Assembly: GCA_963773085.1 (NCBI GenBank)
Contig: CAVYZS010000018.1
Location: 744,001-808,000 of the forward strand
DNA: 64,000 bases
From: JAENVT01 sp963773085
Lineage (GTDB): Bacteria > Actinomycetota > Acidimicrobiia > Acidimicrobiales > Ilumatobacteraceae
Direction of reading: 5' to 3'
Of this stretch, positions 34,721-42,791 are shown in pieces (position 1 is the stretch's first letter; each line of letters begins with the position of its first letter). The position numbers were made by a program, and so were the translations under genes. The notes under the pieces were generated by a model, which saw only the letters and a list, made by a program, of their open reading frames with translations, was not told where the DNA came from and did no database searches.

Positions 34721-36513
34721 TCGACGTCGATGCCCGCGGCCGGCACGAGGCCGAGTTGCTTCGCGAGGAGGCTGCCCGGATAGCCGATACCGAGACAGCC
34801 CTGCAGTCTGTGCTCGACGGCGAGGTCCTCGTTCCGCTCGTCACCCGCGGCGAGGCACGGTCGCGCCGGGTCGTCGCCCGCGATCCGGTGTCGGTGCGTC
34901 GGCGCATCCCGGTCCTGGTCGGCGTCGCCGCTGCTGCCGCTGTCGTGGCGGCGATCGCCTTTCTGCCGAGCAGTGACCCGAAGGTCATTACTCCGGCGGA
35001 CACTACGGTCACTCCATCGACCGAGCTGGTGGTGCAACCCCTCGACCCGCCGATCGAGTGCGAGCTGGAGCTGTGCCCGTCGTTGGCCGTATCACCGGAG
35101 GGCACTCTTGTCGCCTACGACCAAACAGCGAAGACGCTCACCTGGTACGACGCCGAGCCGCACGTGCTGCCTGTCACAGCCGACCTCGGCGCCGAGCAGG
35201 TCCAGCTGGAGGCCCTCGGGCCGAACGGCATCGCCTACCTCCTGACCGGATCGCCTGACACGCAGTCGTGGCAACTCGTGATGATCGCGCAGTCGGGTGC
35301 AGAGCTTCGACGATCAACCAGCTCGAGCCCCGACGTCGAACCGTATGCCGACGGGTTCCGGGAGCGCCTTTACTGGACCGGATGTGAACCAGCCACCCAC
35401 CCGCTGATGGGATGGCAGGTCTCGCCCATGCCCTACCCGGGCATCGCTTACACCACCGGAGTGGTCACAGTGGAGTACGGCATGGAATGGAAGGTCGCCT
35501 GGCCGCACACGCTGAGCACCCGATCGCAGGTCGCCCCTCGGTGGGACGGTGGAGCCGTGTTGTCACTGATCCCCGAGTCCGTCGATGCTCCCCGTGAACT
35601 GATCGAACTGCTGCCGGACGGATCCGTTCAGCGCTTCGACTTCGGCGACGAGACGGTGCACGCCCTGCTACCCGACGGATCGGCGGTCGTGTGGCGCGAC
35701 GGCCAGTTCGTCCGGCTCTCGCCGCCGCAAGCGCTCGAGTGGCCAGGGGCAACCGAGCTGACGGTGCAAACGTTGGAGCCCCCAATGACCTGCGACCGTT
35801 CCCCTATGGTCGCTTGCCCGTCGCTCGCTGTCTCGCCCGACGGCACGTTGGTCGCCTTGGACATGAGGGCACAGACGCTGACCTGGTACGAGGATGAGCC
35901 ACGCGTGATACCACTCAAGGCCGAGCGACCGCTCGGCGTCGACGAGGGGCTCGATCTCATCGCGATCGGGCCGCACGACATTGCCTACATCCAGGGCGCG
36001 GACATGGACTCCACGACGTACATCATGGCCGTCGCCCCATCCGGTACGGAGATCACACGAGTGGACTGGCGACCCACCTTCGGGCCCGTCTTCCCGACAG
36101 CAACGGGCCTCGTACGGCCCAGCTTCGGTGATCGTGAGTGGCCGCCGCCGGACGCTGTGCTGGCGATGCCGTGGGTCGACCTCGACGGGAACCCGATCAC
36201 CGACACCAGGCCCTACCCGACGGCGAAGGACACCGGTGCCGGAATCGAGGTCCGTCTCGGGGAACGGCGATGGCTGCTCGCCGGAGAAGCGTCGTCCGGA
36301 GGTCCGCTGCCGTTCGCCTTCTTCCTCCCCCGATCCGACGGCGGAGTCGTCGCGCTCGACTTCCTCGGTGAGCTGCTCGAACTGTTGCCTGACGGCACCA
36401 TCGAGCACTACGACATCGGTGACCTACCGGTAGCAAGCTTGCCGGTGCTGCCCGATGGCTCGTTGATCGTCATACACAATCTCCAACTGCTCCGCTTCGC
36501 CCCTCGAGCCTGA
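34717..36513 (+). CDS. Membrane-anchored protein with two tandem propeller-like domains, probable anti-sigma partner
   Basis: A 598-residue protein with a cytoplasmic head of about 65 residues, one transmembrane helix (IPVLVGVAAAAAVVAAIAFL, about residues 66-85) and an extracellular part with an internal duplication. LDPPIECELELCPSLAVSPEGTLVAYDQ...LTWYDAEPHVLP recurs as LEPPMTCDRSPMVACPSLAVSPDGTLVALDM...LTWYEDEPRVIP about 250 residues later. The SPDGTLVA-type strands suggest beta-propeller blades. ATGA overlap with the sigma gene suggests it controls or senses for that factor; no anti-sigma domain or zinc motif is visible in the head. Confidence 0.65.
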   Translation: MIDVDARGRHEAELLREEAARIADTETALQSVLDGEVLVPLVTRGEARSRRVVARDPVSVRRRIPVLVGVAAAAAVVAAIAFLPSSDPKVITPADTTVTPSTELVVQPLDPPIECELELCPSLAVSPEGTLVAYDQTAKTLTWYDAEPHVLPVTADLGAEQVQLEALGPNGIAYLLTGSPDTQSWQLVMIAQSGAELRRSTSSSPDVEPYADGFRERLYWTGCEPATHPLMGWQVSPMPYPGIAYTTGVVTVEYGMEWKVAWPHTLSTRSQVAPRWDGGAVLSLIPESVDAPRELIELLPDGSVQRFDFGDETVHALLPDGSAVVWRDGQFVRLSPPQALEWPGATELTVQTLEPPMTCDRSPMVACPSLAVSPDGTLVALDMRAQTLTWYEDEPRVIPLKAERPLGVDEGLDLIAIGPHDIAYIQGADMDSTTYIMAVAPSGTEITRVDWRPTFGPVFPTATGLVRPSFGDREWPPPDAVLAMPWVDLDGNPITDTRPYPTAKDTGAGIEVRLGERRWLLAGEASSGGPLPFAFFLPRSDGGVVALDFLGELLELLPDGTIEHYDIGDLPVASLPVLPDGSLIVIHNLQLLRFAPRA

Positions 36514-36724
36514 CCTCCATGCCTAGGATCATGCCGAGGCGCACGAACTGATGGCTCGCGGATCGACACCACACCCCGGTCGTCATCGACAACCACCTCT
36601 GGAAACACCCCGGGGAACTCGTAGCGGCGGCTCGGCGTGCCCCGTCACCCACAGGTATCTCCGGCTCCGTCGTTCCCGGACCGTGGTCGACGCGCCATTC
36701 TGTGCCGTTGAGTTCCAGACACTC

Positions 36725-36829
36725 GGGCGCGAATGTGGAAGCAGCGGTTCCGAAATCTCGCCCGTCCGTTCTGCTCGGGGGCGGAAGTGGAAGCCGCGTT
36801 TCCTGAATCGCGCCCAACGAGTCCCAGGG
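36725..36829. repeat. Two tandem ~50-base palindromic units
   Basis: Unit 1 (36725-36776) and unit 2 (36777-36829) share the order GGGCG, GAA-TGGAAGC-GC-GTTTCC/GGTTCC-GAAATC/GAATC, CGCCC, with roughly 75 percent agreement by eye. Each is bounded by GGGCG and CGCCC and could form a hairpin. They lie in the 486-base gap between the propeller protein and the acyl-CoA dehydrogenase; I see no gene there. Confidence 0.45.
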
Positions 36830-36999
36830 GGCGGGCCGAGAAGCGCTCGCGGATCCGGCGATATGCGCCGATCGGCGGTCGTCGTTGGATGGACATCGGA
36901 TGGCCGTTCACACCGTCACGAGCCGCTCGCCCGACCGCTTTGCCACAAGCGCTCGATTCCAGGCGCCGCGGGCCGCGATCGTCTGACAGCGAAGGGTCC

Positions 37000-38145
37000 C
37001 TAGCTGAACAGCTTCTTGGCGATCACGATGCGTTGGATCTGGTTGGTGCCTTCATAGATCTGGGTGATCTTTGCATCGCGCATCATCCGCTCGACGGGGA
37101 ACTCGGCGGTATAGCCGTAGCCACCCAGGAACTGCACGCAATCCGTGGTCACCTGCATGGCCACGTCGCTGGCGAAGCACTTGGCCATCGCCCCGGCCAT
37201 GCCCAGTTCGCCGGTCGGATCGCCGTCGTCGACCATCGCGCAGGCCCGGTAGACCATCGCCCGCGCCGCCTCGATGCGCATTGCGCAGTCGGCGGCCATC
37301 CACTGGAGACCTTGGTTGTCTGCCAGAGGGCGTCCGAACGTGCGACGCTCTTTCATGTAGCCAACGGCGAAGTCGAGTGCACCCTGGGCGATCCCCACCG
37401 CCTGCGCGCCGATGGTTGGCCGCGACCGATCGAGGGTGTGCATCGCCACCTCAAATCCTTGGCCGACCTCACCAAGCCGCCAGCCATCGGGGATGCGGCA
37501 GTCGTCGAATCGCACGACGCCGGTTGGTGACCCCTTGACGCCGAGCTTGTGCTCGAGTTTGTCGACGTGCACACCCCACTCGGCCTTGGCCAGGAAGCAG
37601 GTGATTCCCTTGTGGCGATCGTCGGAGGTGCGGGCGAAAACGGTGTAGAGATCACTGACGCCGGCATTGGTGATCCAGCACTTCGTGCCGTTGACGACCC
37701 AATCGTCGCCGTCGCGAACTGCGCGTGTCGTCATTGACGCGACGTCGCTGCCGGCGTCGGCTTCGCTGAGGCAATAACTGGCCTGACTGCGGCCATCACA
37801 GACTCGCGGCAGCACTTCGGCCTTCAGTTCGCCGGACCCGAAGTTGAGCACAGGCAACATGCCCAGCTTGGAGATCAGAAACATCAAACTGGTCGAGGCA
37901 CACGCCCGAGCCAATTCTTCCGTGGCGATCGCCTGAGTCACGACCGAGGCACCCTGGCCGCCGTATTCCTCCGGATACTGCAGCGAGGTGAGATCGGCGG
38001 CGACGAGCGCCTTGAAGACCTCCCAGTCGTATTCCGCCTTCTCGTCGGTAGCGGCGGCACGGGGAGCGACCTTGTCGTCGGCGAACCTACGCACCACCGC
38101 GCGGAACTCGCGCTGTTCGTCGGTGAGATTGATCGGTTGATTCAT
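37000..38145 (-). CDS. Acyl-CoA dehydrogenase
   Basis: A 381-residue FAD enzyme that makes the alpha-beta double bond in acyl-CoA, the first step of beta-oxidation or branched-chain acyl-CoA breakdown. Motifs are YCLSEADAGSDVASM (FAD/substrate), WITNAG, the DRSRPTIGAQAVGIAQGALDFAVGYMKERRTFG block, QFLGGYGYTAEFPVERMMRDAKI and QIYEGTNQIQRIVIAK, with the catalytic Glu in YEGTNQ. The ATG at 38145 overlaps the stop of the upstream gene (ATGA), giving a two-gene operon. Chain-length preference cannot be read. Confidence 0.92.
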   Translation of the reverse strand: MNQPINLTDEQREFRAVVRRFADDKVAPRAAATDEKAEYDWEVFKALVAADLTSLQYPEEYGGQGASVVTQAIATEELARACASTSLMFLISKLGMLPVLNFGSGELKAEVLPRVCDGRSQASYCLSEADAGSDVASMTTRAVRDGDDWVVNGTKCWITNAGVSDLYTVFARTSDDRHKGITCFLAKAEWGVHVDKLEHKLGVKGSPTGVVRFDDCRIPDGWRLGEVGQGFEVAMHTLDRSRPTIGAQAVGIAQGALDFAVGYMKERRTFGRPLADNQGLQWMAADCAMRIEAARAMVYRACAMVDDGDPTGELGMAGAMAKCFASDVAMQVTTDCVQFLGGYGYTAEFPVERMMRDAKITQIYEGTNQIQRIVIAKKLFS

Positions 38146-38666
38146 GCTCCCAACAACTCCTTCCATCGACCGGGATATGCCGCGGCGACTTGGGCCGGCG
38201 TCATGCGCAGGGTGGCCTCGGGCACCATGTCGGCCAGTGCTCTGGCCTCGTCGTAGTGGTGCAAGGTGTTGCTGACACCTTCGAACAGTCGGGCCCGTTC
38301 GGCCTTCAACTCGGCAGGGGGATCACCGTCGAGAAAACCCCACACCGTGAACGCGATGGTCAGGTCGTGCACGACCGGTGCCCGGCTGAACATCGACGCC
38401 CGCCGCAGAGCGATTCCAAGACAACCCTGGATCGCATCGGCGGCGTGTTCTCCTGGCTGCAGTTGCAGGCGGTCGCCGAAGCCGTTGGCAATCTTCAGCG
38501 CGAACCCCTGGTCGGGACCCTGAAAGCCCAGCCGAGCGCCTTCAGGCTGGAACCCGACGAGGTCGGCCGGACGGTCTGGTTTCCACGAGGCGGGGACGAT
38601 GTCGGGTGATTCGTAGCCACGCGAGTCATCGACGGGTGAGACAGGAGCGAACTTCGGCGCGGCCAT
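38142..38666 (-). CDS. Conserved hypothetical protein coupled to acyl-CoA dehydrogenase
   Basis: A 174-residue soluble protein without a signal peptide or membrane helix. Its features are a Pro-rich start (PKFAPVSPVDDSRGYESPDIVPASW), GFALKIANGFGDRLQLQPGEHAADAIQGCLGIALRRASMFSRAPVVHDLTIAFTVWGFL and a C-terminal helix ending YPGRWKELLGA. I do not recognise the family. Its stop overlaps the acyl-CoA dehydrogenase start (ATGA), so a linked role in acyl-CoA metabolism is plausible. The ATG at 38666 has GAAAGAG upstream and is preferred to one at 38717. Confidence 0.65.
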   Translation of the reverse strand: MAAPKFAPVSPVDDSRGYESPDIVPASWKPDRPADLVGFQPEGARLGFQGPDQGFALKIANGFGDRLQLQPGEHAADAIQGCLGIALRRASMFSRAPVVHDLTIAFTVWGFLDGDPPAELKAERARLFEGVSNTLHHYDEARALADMVPEATLRMTPAQVAAAYPGRWKELLGA

Positions 38667-38720
38667 GAACACTCTTTCTACCTGGCGGACACTGGTCGTG
38701 TCATACGTGCGGGTCAATGA

Positions 38721-40322
38721 TCAGCCGGCGGAATGCAGCAACCCGAAGACCAGGCTCTCTTCGAGAGCACGCCAAGAGGCCTCGATGATGTTCGCGCTCA
38801 CGCCGATGGTGGTCCAGGTGCGATCGCCGTTGGTGGCGTCGATCAGCACCCGGGTGACCGCACCGGTGGCCGTTGCGCCGTCGAGGATGCGCACCTTGTA
38901 GTCGGTGAGGTGCACTTTGGCCAGCAACGGGAACGCCAGCCCGACTGCGGCGCGCATGGCCGAGTCGATGGCATTGACAGGACCATTGCCCTCCGACGTG
39001 TGTACATGACGTTGATCGCCGACCCACACCTTGACGGTCGCCTCGGTCGTGAAGTCGCCGGTTGCCAACTCGTCGGTGATCACGCGCATGCTCTCCACCC
39101 GGAAGAAGTCCTGCTGCCAGCCGGCAGCACGGCGCATCAGCAGTTCCAACGATGCATCGGCGGCCTCGAAGTGGTACCCCTCGTGCTCCAGTCGCTTGAG
39201 GTCGTCGATGACCTGGTTGACGGCCGGGCCGTCCATCGGGAGGCCGAGCTCGGCGGCCTTCATGTGGATCGTGGCCCTGCCGGCCATCTCGCTGACCACG
39301 AAGCGCGTGCCGTTGCCGACCAGTTCGGGATCGACGTGCTCGTAGGCGTCCTTGGCCCGGGCAATGGCGCTGACGTGCAGACCCGCCTTGTGGGCGAACG
39401 CAGACTCACCGACATAGGGCGCCTGGGGGTTGAGCGGTCGGTTGAGCACCTCGGCGACGTGGTGGCTGACCGCCGTCAGCCGCTCGATGCGGCCCTCCGG
39501 CAGACACGGCATGCCGAGCTTGAGCTGAAGGTTGGGGATCACGGTGGTGAGGTTGCAGTTGCCCGTTCGCTCGCCCAGCCCGTTGAGGGTGCCCTGCACA
39601 TGGCGGGCGCCGGAGCGCACGGCGGCCATCGAGTTGGCGACGGCGCACCCCGTGTCGTCGTGGCAATGGATGCCGATGATCACGTCGCTGCCGACATGGC
39701 GGTGCACGTCGGCGACGATCGACTCGACCTCGTGCGGCAGCGAGCCGCCGTTGGTGTCGCACAGCACTACGTGGCTGGCCCCCTTGACCACCGCCGCCTC
39801 CAAGGCACGCAGGGCGAACTCGGGGTTGCGCTTGAAGCCGTCGAAGAAGTGCTCCAGGTCGACCATCACCCTGCGACCGTGTGCTGCCAGGAAAGCCACC
39901 GAATCGGCGATCATCGCCTCGCCCTCGTCGAGCGTCGTCTGCAACGCGTTGAGCACGTGATAGTCCCAGCTCTTGGCGACGATGCACACCGCACTGGTGT
40001 TGGCGTCGAGCAGGTTGCGCAAGGTGGCGTCGTCGTCGACCTTTCCCTTCGGGCGGCGCGTCGACCCGAAGGCCACCATCGTCGACGTGGTGAGCTGCAA
40101 CTCGGTGGCGGCGCGGGCGAAGAACTCGATGTCTTTCGGATTGGCGCCAGGCCATCCGCCCTCGATGAAGTGAACGCCGAGGTAGTCGAGTTGCTCGGCG
40201 ATGCGCAGCTTGTCGTCGACCGTGGCCGAAACTCCCTCTACCTGCAAGCCGTCGCGCAGCGTCGTGTCGAACACTTCGACAGATCGTCGGGTGTCGAAGA
40301 CTTCGGCGGATTCGTTGCTCAT
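38721..40322 (-). CDS. cimA: Citramalate synthase (2-isopropylmalate/homocitrate synthase family)
   Basis: A 533-residue enzyme condensing acetyl-CoA with pyruvate to (R)-citramalate, the threonine-independent entry to isoleucine. It carries the HMGL-like signature FDTTLRDGLQVEG (metal Asp), HCHDDTGCAVANS (metal His pair), GTLNGLGERTGNCNL, and the C-terminal LeuA allosteric domain (HTSEGNGPVNAIDSAMR). The overall pattern follows the TIGR00977 type; homocitrate synthase is the alternative. The upstream leader encodes four consecutive Ile codons followed by an attenuator, which independently supports an isoleucine role. The ATG at 40322 has GGAAGTGGG before it. Confidence 0.9.
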   Translation of the reverse strand: MSNESAEVFDTRRSVEVFDTTLRDGLQVEGVSATVDDKLRIAEQLDYLGVHFIEGGWPGANPKDIEFFARAATELQLTTSTMVAFGSTRRPKGKVDDDATLRNLLDANTSAVCIVAKSWDYHVLNALQTTLDEGEAMIADSVAFLAAHGRRVMVDLEHFFDGFKRNPEFALRALEAAVVKGASHVVLCDTNGGSLPHEVESIVADVHRHVGSDVIIGIHCHDDTGCAVANSMAAVRSGARHVQGTLNGLGERTGNCNLTTVIPNLQLKLGMPCLPEGRIERLTAVSHHVAEVLNRPLNPQAPYVGESAFAHKAGLHVSAIARAKDAYEHVDPELVGNGTRFVVSEMAGRATIHMKAAELGLPMDGPAVNQVIDDLKRLEHEGYHFEAADASLELLMRRAAGWQQDFFRVESMRVITDELATGDFTTEATVKVWVGDQRHVHTSEGNGPVNAIDSAMRAAVGLAFPLLAKVHLTDYKVRILDGATATGAVTRVLIDATNGDRTWTTIGVSANIIEASWRALEESLVFGLLHSAG

Positions 40323-40340
40323 GGTCGTGCCCACTTCCCT

Positions 40341-40372
40341 GGAAATGAAAGAGCCGCCCACGTGGGCGGCTC
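40341..40372 (-). terminator. Isoleucine attenuator: terminator hairpin before cimA
   Basis: Bases 40351-40372 form a perfect palindrome of two 11-base arms (GAGCCGCCCAC / GTGGGCGGCTC), followed in the transcript by TTTCATTTCC (40350-40341), 18 bases before the cimA ATG. Just upstream, 40403-40376 can fold a second 12-base stem (GCGCATGTCGGC, loop CTTC, GCCGATGTGCGC, two G-U pairs) that begins at the last base of the leader peptide stop codon. The arrangement leader peptide, hairpin, terminator, gene is that of transcription attenuation. The competing antiterminator pairing was not resolved by eye. Confidence 0.8.
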
Positions 40373-40402
40373 GGAGCGCACATCGGCGAAGGCCGACATG
40401 CG

Positions 40403-40453
40403 CTAGTGAATGATGATGATCGTGGCGGCGAGGCGAGAGATCACGAAAGCCAT
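40403..40453 (-). CDS. Isoleucine leader peptide for cimA attenuation
   Basis: A 16-residue ORF, MAFVISRLAATIIIIH, with codons ATC ATC ATC ATT just before His and the TAG stop. It lies about 80 bases upstream of cimA and ends where the first attenuator hairpin begins. Four consecutive Ile codons are what a ribosome-stalling sensor of charged tRNA-Ile needs. An in-frame GTG at 40444, seven bases after a TTGAAT -10 box, may be the true (leaderless) start, shortening it to 13 residues. No product other than the leader function is expected. Confidence 0.82.
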   Translation of the reverse strand: MAFVISRLAATIIIIH

Positions 40454-40480
40454 TCAATCCGCTTTTCGGACGGGCGTCAA
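40452..40480 (-). promoter_or_regulatory. Promoter of the cimA leader
   Basis: On the minus strand TTGACG (40480-40475) and TTGAAT (40457-40452) are 17 bases apart. The GTG at 40444 lies 7 bases past the -10 box, the same spacing as the -10 box and leader ATG of leuA. This suggests a transcript starting at, or next to, the leader codon. Confidence 0.55.
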
Positions 40481-40803
40481 CGTGAACTCTGTGCAAAACC
40501 TGTGTGCAACAGGTGGACAGTTGAAAAACTTCTGGGGATTGTCAAGAAAGTCTGCGGATAACCCTGTGACTTCAAAAATACCGCTTGACCTGCGATGTTG
40601 AGTTGGAGCAAGCTACCCGAGTACCGGAAAGCGCACGCCAACCGGAACTCGAGGAACGGTGCCGAACACCGTGGACGCCAGCAATGGCGGTCACAAGGAT
40701 CGGAGGGCCAACCGAGTTCACGAGGTGGAAGCGGGTCCGGGAGGGGAATGATCCATCCGCCAGGAGGCCTTCGGGCCGAGTGGTGGGGCCGGGGAGGAAC
40801 GGA

Positions 40804-40948
40804 CTGGGTAACCAGGTCGCTGCGAGCCGGTTCAGCGAGGGAAGCGAACCGGGTAACCGGGGTAGCTGAACGAGCAGCTGGAATGGTTGGAACCGGGTGA
40901 CCGGGGAAGGCCGTATCAGTGGTTGGGGAACAAGCCGGGCAACCGGGG
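40804..40948. repeat. Periodic CCGGG(Y)(R)ACCGGGG repeat in a purine-rich intergenic region
   Basis: Four related 14-base units stand at 40804 (CTGGGTAACCAGGT), 40849 (CCGGGTAACCGGGG), 40893 (CCGGGTGACCGGGG) and 40935 (CCGGGCAACCGGGG), spaced 45, 44 and 42 bases. They sit in a 768-base gap between the cimA leader and the arginase-family gene, strongly purine-rich on the plus strand. Frames crossing it have low-complexity Ser/Pro/Arg products, so it is unlikely to be coding. It could be a structured RNA or protein-binding array; rnpB and tmRNA signatures were looked for and not seen. Confidence 0.5.
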
Positions 40949-40966
40949 AGTGAACCGACAAAGGGA

Positions 40967-40998
40967 ATCGCCCGCCAGCGCTTGCGCTGACGGGCGAT
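40967..40998. terminator. Long hairpin at the end of the purine-rich region
   Basis: ATCGCCCGCCAGCGC (40967-40981) pairs with GCGCTGACGGGCGAT (40984-40998) with one mismatch and a two-base (TT) spacer. It directly follows the periodic repeat. No T tract follows on the plus strand. It may end a transcript of the repeat region or belong to its fold. Confidence 0.45.
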
Positions 40999-41068
40999 GA
41001 CATTGAGTCGAGCGAGAGGCTAACGCCTGGAGATCGACCAGTGGTGGATCATGAACCAAAAGGAGTCG

Positions 41069-41113
41069 CCCCGGGCGGCGCGCTGGCTTCGCGGCTGGCT
41101 GCGCAGCCCGGGG
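41069..41113 (+). terminator. GC-rich stem-loop upstream of the arginase-family gene
   Basis: CCCCGGGC (41069-41076) pairs with GCCCGGGG (41106-41113), with inner GCGC pairing, followed by TGCTTCGCTTTTCGG. This resembles an intrinsic terminator on the plus strand. Just beyond, GGTTCACCGTGGCTC occurs twice (41138-41152 and 41161-41175), each within a small hairpin. Confidence 0.35.
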
Positions 41114-41221
41114 TGCTTCGCTTTTCGGCGCCGGCACGGTTCACCGTGGCTCGCCGGCATGGTTCACCGTGGCTCCCTCGTGTGGTCCACACCCGGGCCG
41201 TCCCGATTACCGTGCCCTACC

Positions 41222-42250
41222 ATGAGCGAACCGAACCGCGACCTGCCTCCCGGCTATCAAGAACAGCTCGACCAGGGATATGCCTTCGGCTCGGTCATGA
41301 CGTTCGCCCAGCGACCGCTGCTCACTGCTCCAGAGCAACTCGACTCCTGGCGGCCCGATGTCGCCATCGTCGGTGCACCGTTCGACCTCGGCACCTCGAA
41401 TCGACCGGGCGCTCGCTTCGGCCCCCGGGCACTGCGCAGCAACGCCTACGAATCGGGCACCTACCACCTGAGCTACGGGCTCGAGATCTTCGAGCACGTC
41501 GAAGTGGTCGACTACGGCGATGCTCATTGCCCGCACGGCATGGTGCAGCAGAGCCTCGACAACATCAAGGGCCGAGTGCACGAGGTGGCCAGTCGCAAGA
41601 TCATCCCCTTCACGATGGGTGGCGACCACACCGTCACCTGGCCGGCGGCCACCGCTGTCGCCGACGTCTACGGGTACGGCCACGTCGGCATGGTCCATTT
41701 CGACGCGCATGCCGATACGGCCGACTCCATCGACGGCAACCTCGCCAGTCACGGCACGCCGATGCGACGACTGATCGACAGCGGGGCAATTCCCGGACGC
41801 AACTTCATCCAGATCGGTCTGCGCAGCTACTGGCCGCCGCAGGACGTGTGGGAGTGGATGGCCGAACAGGGAATGCGCTGGCACCTGATGGACGAGGTCT
41901 GGGATCGCGGCTTTCAAGCGGTGATGGCCGACGCTGTGCGAGAAGCGCTCGATGGTCCTGAACACCTGTACATCTCGATCGACATCGACTCCCTCGACCC
42001 GGCCTACGCCCCGGCAACCGGCACACCGGAGCCGGGCGGGCTGGTCGCCGCCGACCTGATGCGAATGGTCCGCAAGCTGGCCTACGAACACAACGTGGTG
42101 GGCATGGACGTCGTCGAGGTGGCGCCCGCCTACGACCACGCCGACTGCACCGTCAACGTCGCCAACCGCCTGTTCATGGAGTGCCTCGCCGGTCTGGCCG
42201 CCAAGCGACGCGATGCGGCCGGCCTGACGCCAGGCCTCCCGTCCAACTGA
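41222..42250 (+). CDS. Arginase/agmatinase-family ureohydrolase
   Basis: A 342-residue Mn-dependent ureohydrolase. The metal-binding motifs are complete: GGDHTVTWP, HFDAHADT (DxHxD) and SIDIDSLDPAYAPATGTPEPGG. The N-terminal PGARFGPRALR block and the length favour agmatinase (agmatine to putrescine and urea) over arginase or formimidoylglutamase, but the substrate is not certain. The homospermidine synthase at 59.8 kb uses putrescine, which supports agmatinase. The ATG at 41222 lies 8 bases after TACCGT, a leaderless-like arrangement. Confidence 0.88.
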   Translation: MSEPNRDLPPGYQEQLDQGYAFGSVMTFAQRPLLTAPEQLDSWRPDVAIVGAPFDLGTSNRPGARFGPRALRSNAYESGTYHLSYGLEIFEHVEVVDYGDAHCPHGMVQQSLDNIKGRVHEVASRKIIPFTMGGDHTVTWPAATAVADVYGYGHVGMVHFDAHADTADSIDGNLASHGTPMRRLIDSGAIPGRNFIQIGLRSYWPPQDVWEWMAEQGMRWHLMDEVWDRGFQAVMADAVREALDGPEHLYISIDIDSLDPAYAPATGTPEPGGLVAADLMRMVRKLAYEHNVVGMDVVEVAPAYDHADCTVNVANRLFMECLAGLAAKRRDAAGLTPGLPSN

Positions 42251-42277
42251 TCGCCGGATCACATCTACGATCGGGAC

Positions 42278-42784
42278 ATGGCTCGACCGATCGGTGAGCG
42301 GCCGGCGATGGCTGCATATGGCACGAACAGCCCTGACTGGAAGGCGTTGCCCTGGGAGTGGGCAGCGGAGCGGCTGACACCCAACAAGAATTACTGGGTC
42401 GTCACCGTGTCGGCCGGTGGCGCCCCGCACGCCCTGCCGGTCTGGGGTGTCTGGAGCGACGACGACCTACGGTTCATGTTTTCGTGCTCGCCCACGGCAC
42501 GCAAGGCCCGCAACATCAGCGCCAATCCACTGGTGGTCTTCACCGTCGACAGCACCGTGGAGTGCATCTCCGTCGAGGGCGCCGCCGCGCCGATCACGGA
42601 TCCGGGCCGCATCGACACGTGGATCGACCGCTATGTCGCCAAGTACAGCAGCGAGGTCCCCGAGGGCCTCGGCGACTTCGTCCGCCAGCACGCGATGTTC
42701 GAGGTCGTGCCGACCACCGCCTTCGCGATCATCGAGCGCGAAGTCGAGTTCGCGACGCGTGCCACCCGCTGGCGCTTCCCCTGA
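42278..42784 (+). CDS. PPOX-family flavin/F420-binding protein
   Basis: A 168-residue split-barrel (pyridoxamine phosphate oxidase-like) protein: WVVTVSAGGAPHALPVWGVW, LRFMFSCSPTARKARNISANPLVVFTVD and VEGAAAPITDPGRID are the family strands. Such proteins bind flavin or F420; the reaction is unknown. It follows the ureohydrolase by 27 bases on the same strand and ends 7 bases before convergent ilvE. An in-frame ATG at 42308 is an alternative start. Confidence 0.82.
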   Translation: MARPIGERPAMAAYGTNSPDWKALPWEWAAERLTPNKNYWVVTVSAGGAPHALPVWGVWSDDDLRFMFSCSPTARKARNISANPLVVFTVDSTVECISVEGAAAPITDPGRIDTWIDRYVAKYSSEVPEGLGDFVRQHAMFEVVPTTAFAIIEREVEFATRATRWRFP

Positions 42785-42791
42785 CAAGGGG

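Noticed and set aside
38733..40406. A 557-codon open frame on the plus strand
   Set aside because: It lies wholly opposite cimA, its product is low-complexity Val/Asp/Gly/Arg-rich with no family features, and long antisense frames are expected in GC-rich genes.
40572..41003. Frames on both strands across the purine-rich gap
   Set aside because: Products are low-complexity (Ser/Pro/Leu/Arg or Gly/Arg/Trp-rich), mirror the nucleotide bias, and the underlying DNA is periodic, so coding is unlikely.
40500..41040. Possibility that the purine-rich gap is RNase P RNA or tmRNA
   Set aside because: The conserved GAGGAAAGTCCGGGC and ACAGAAA boxes of rnpB, and the tRNA-like ends and tag frame of tmRNA, were looked for by eye and not found on either strand.
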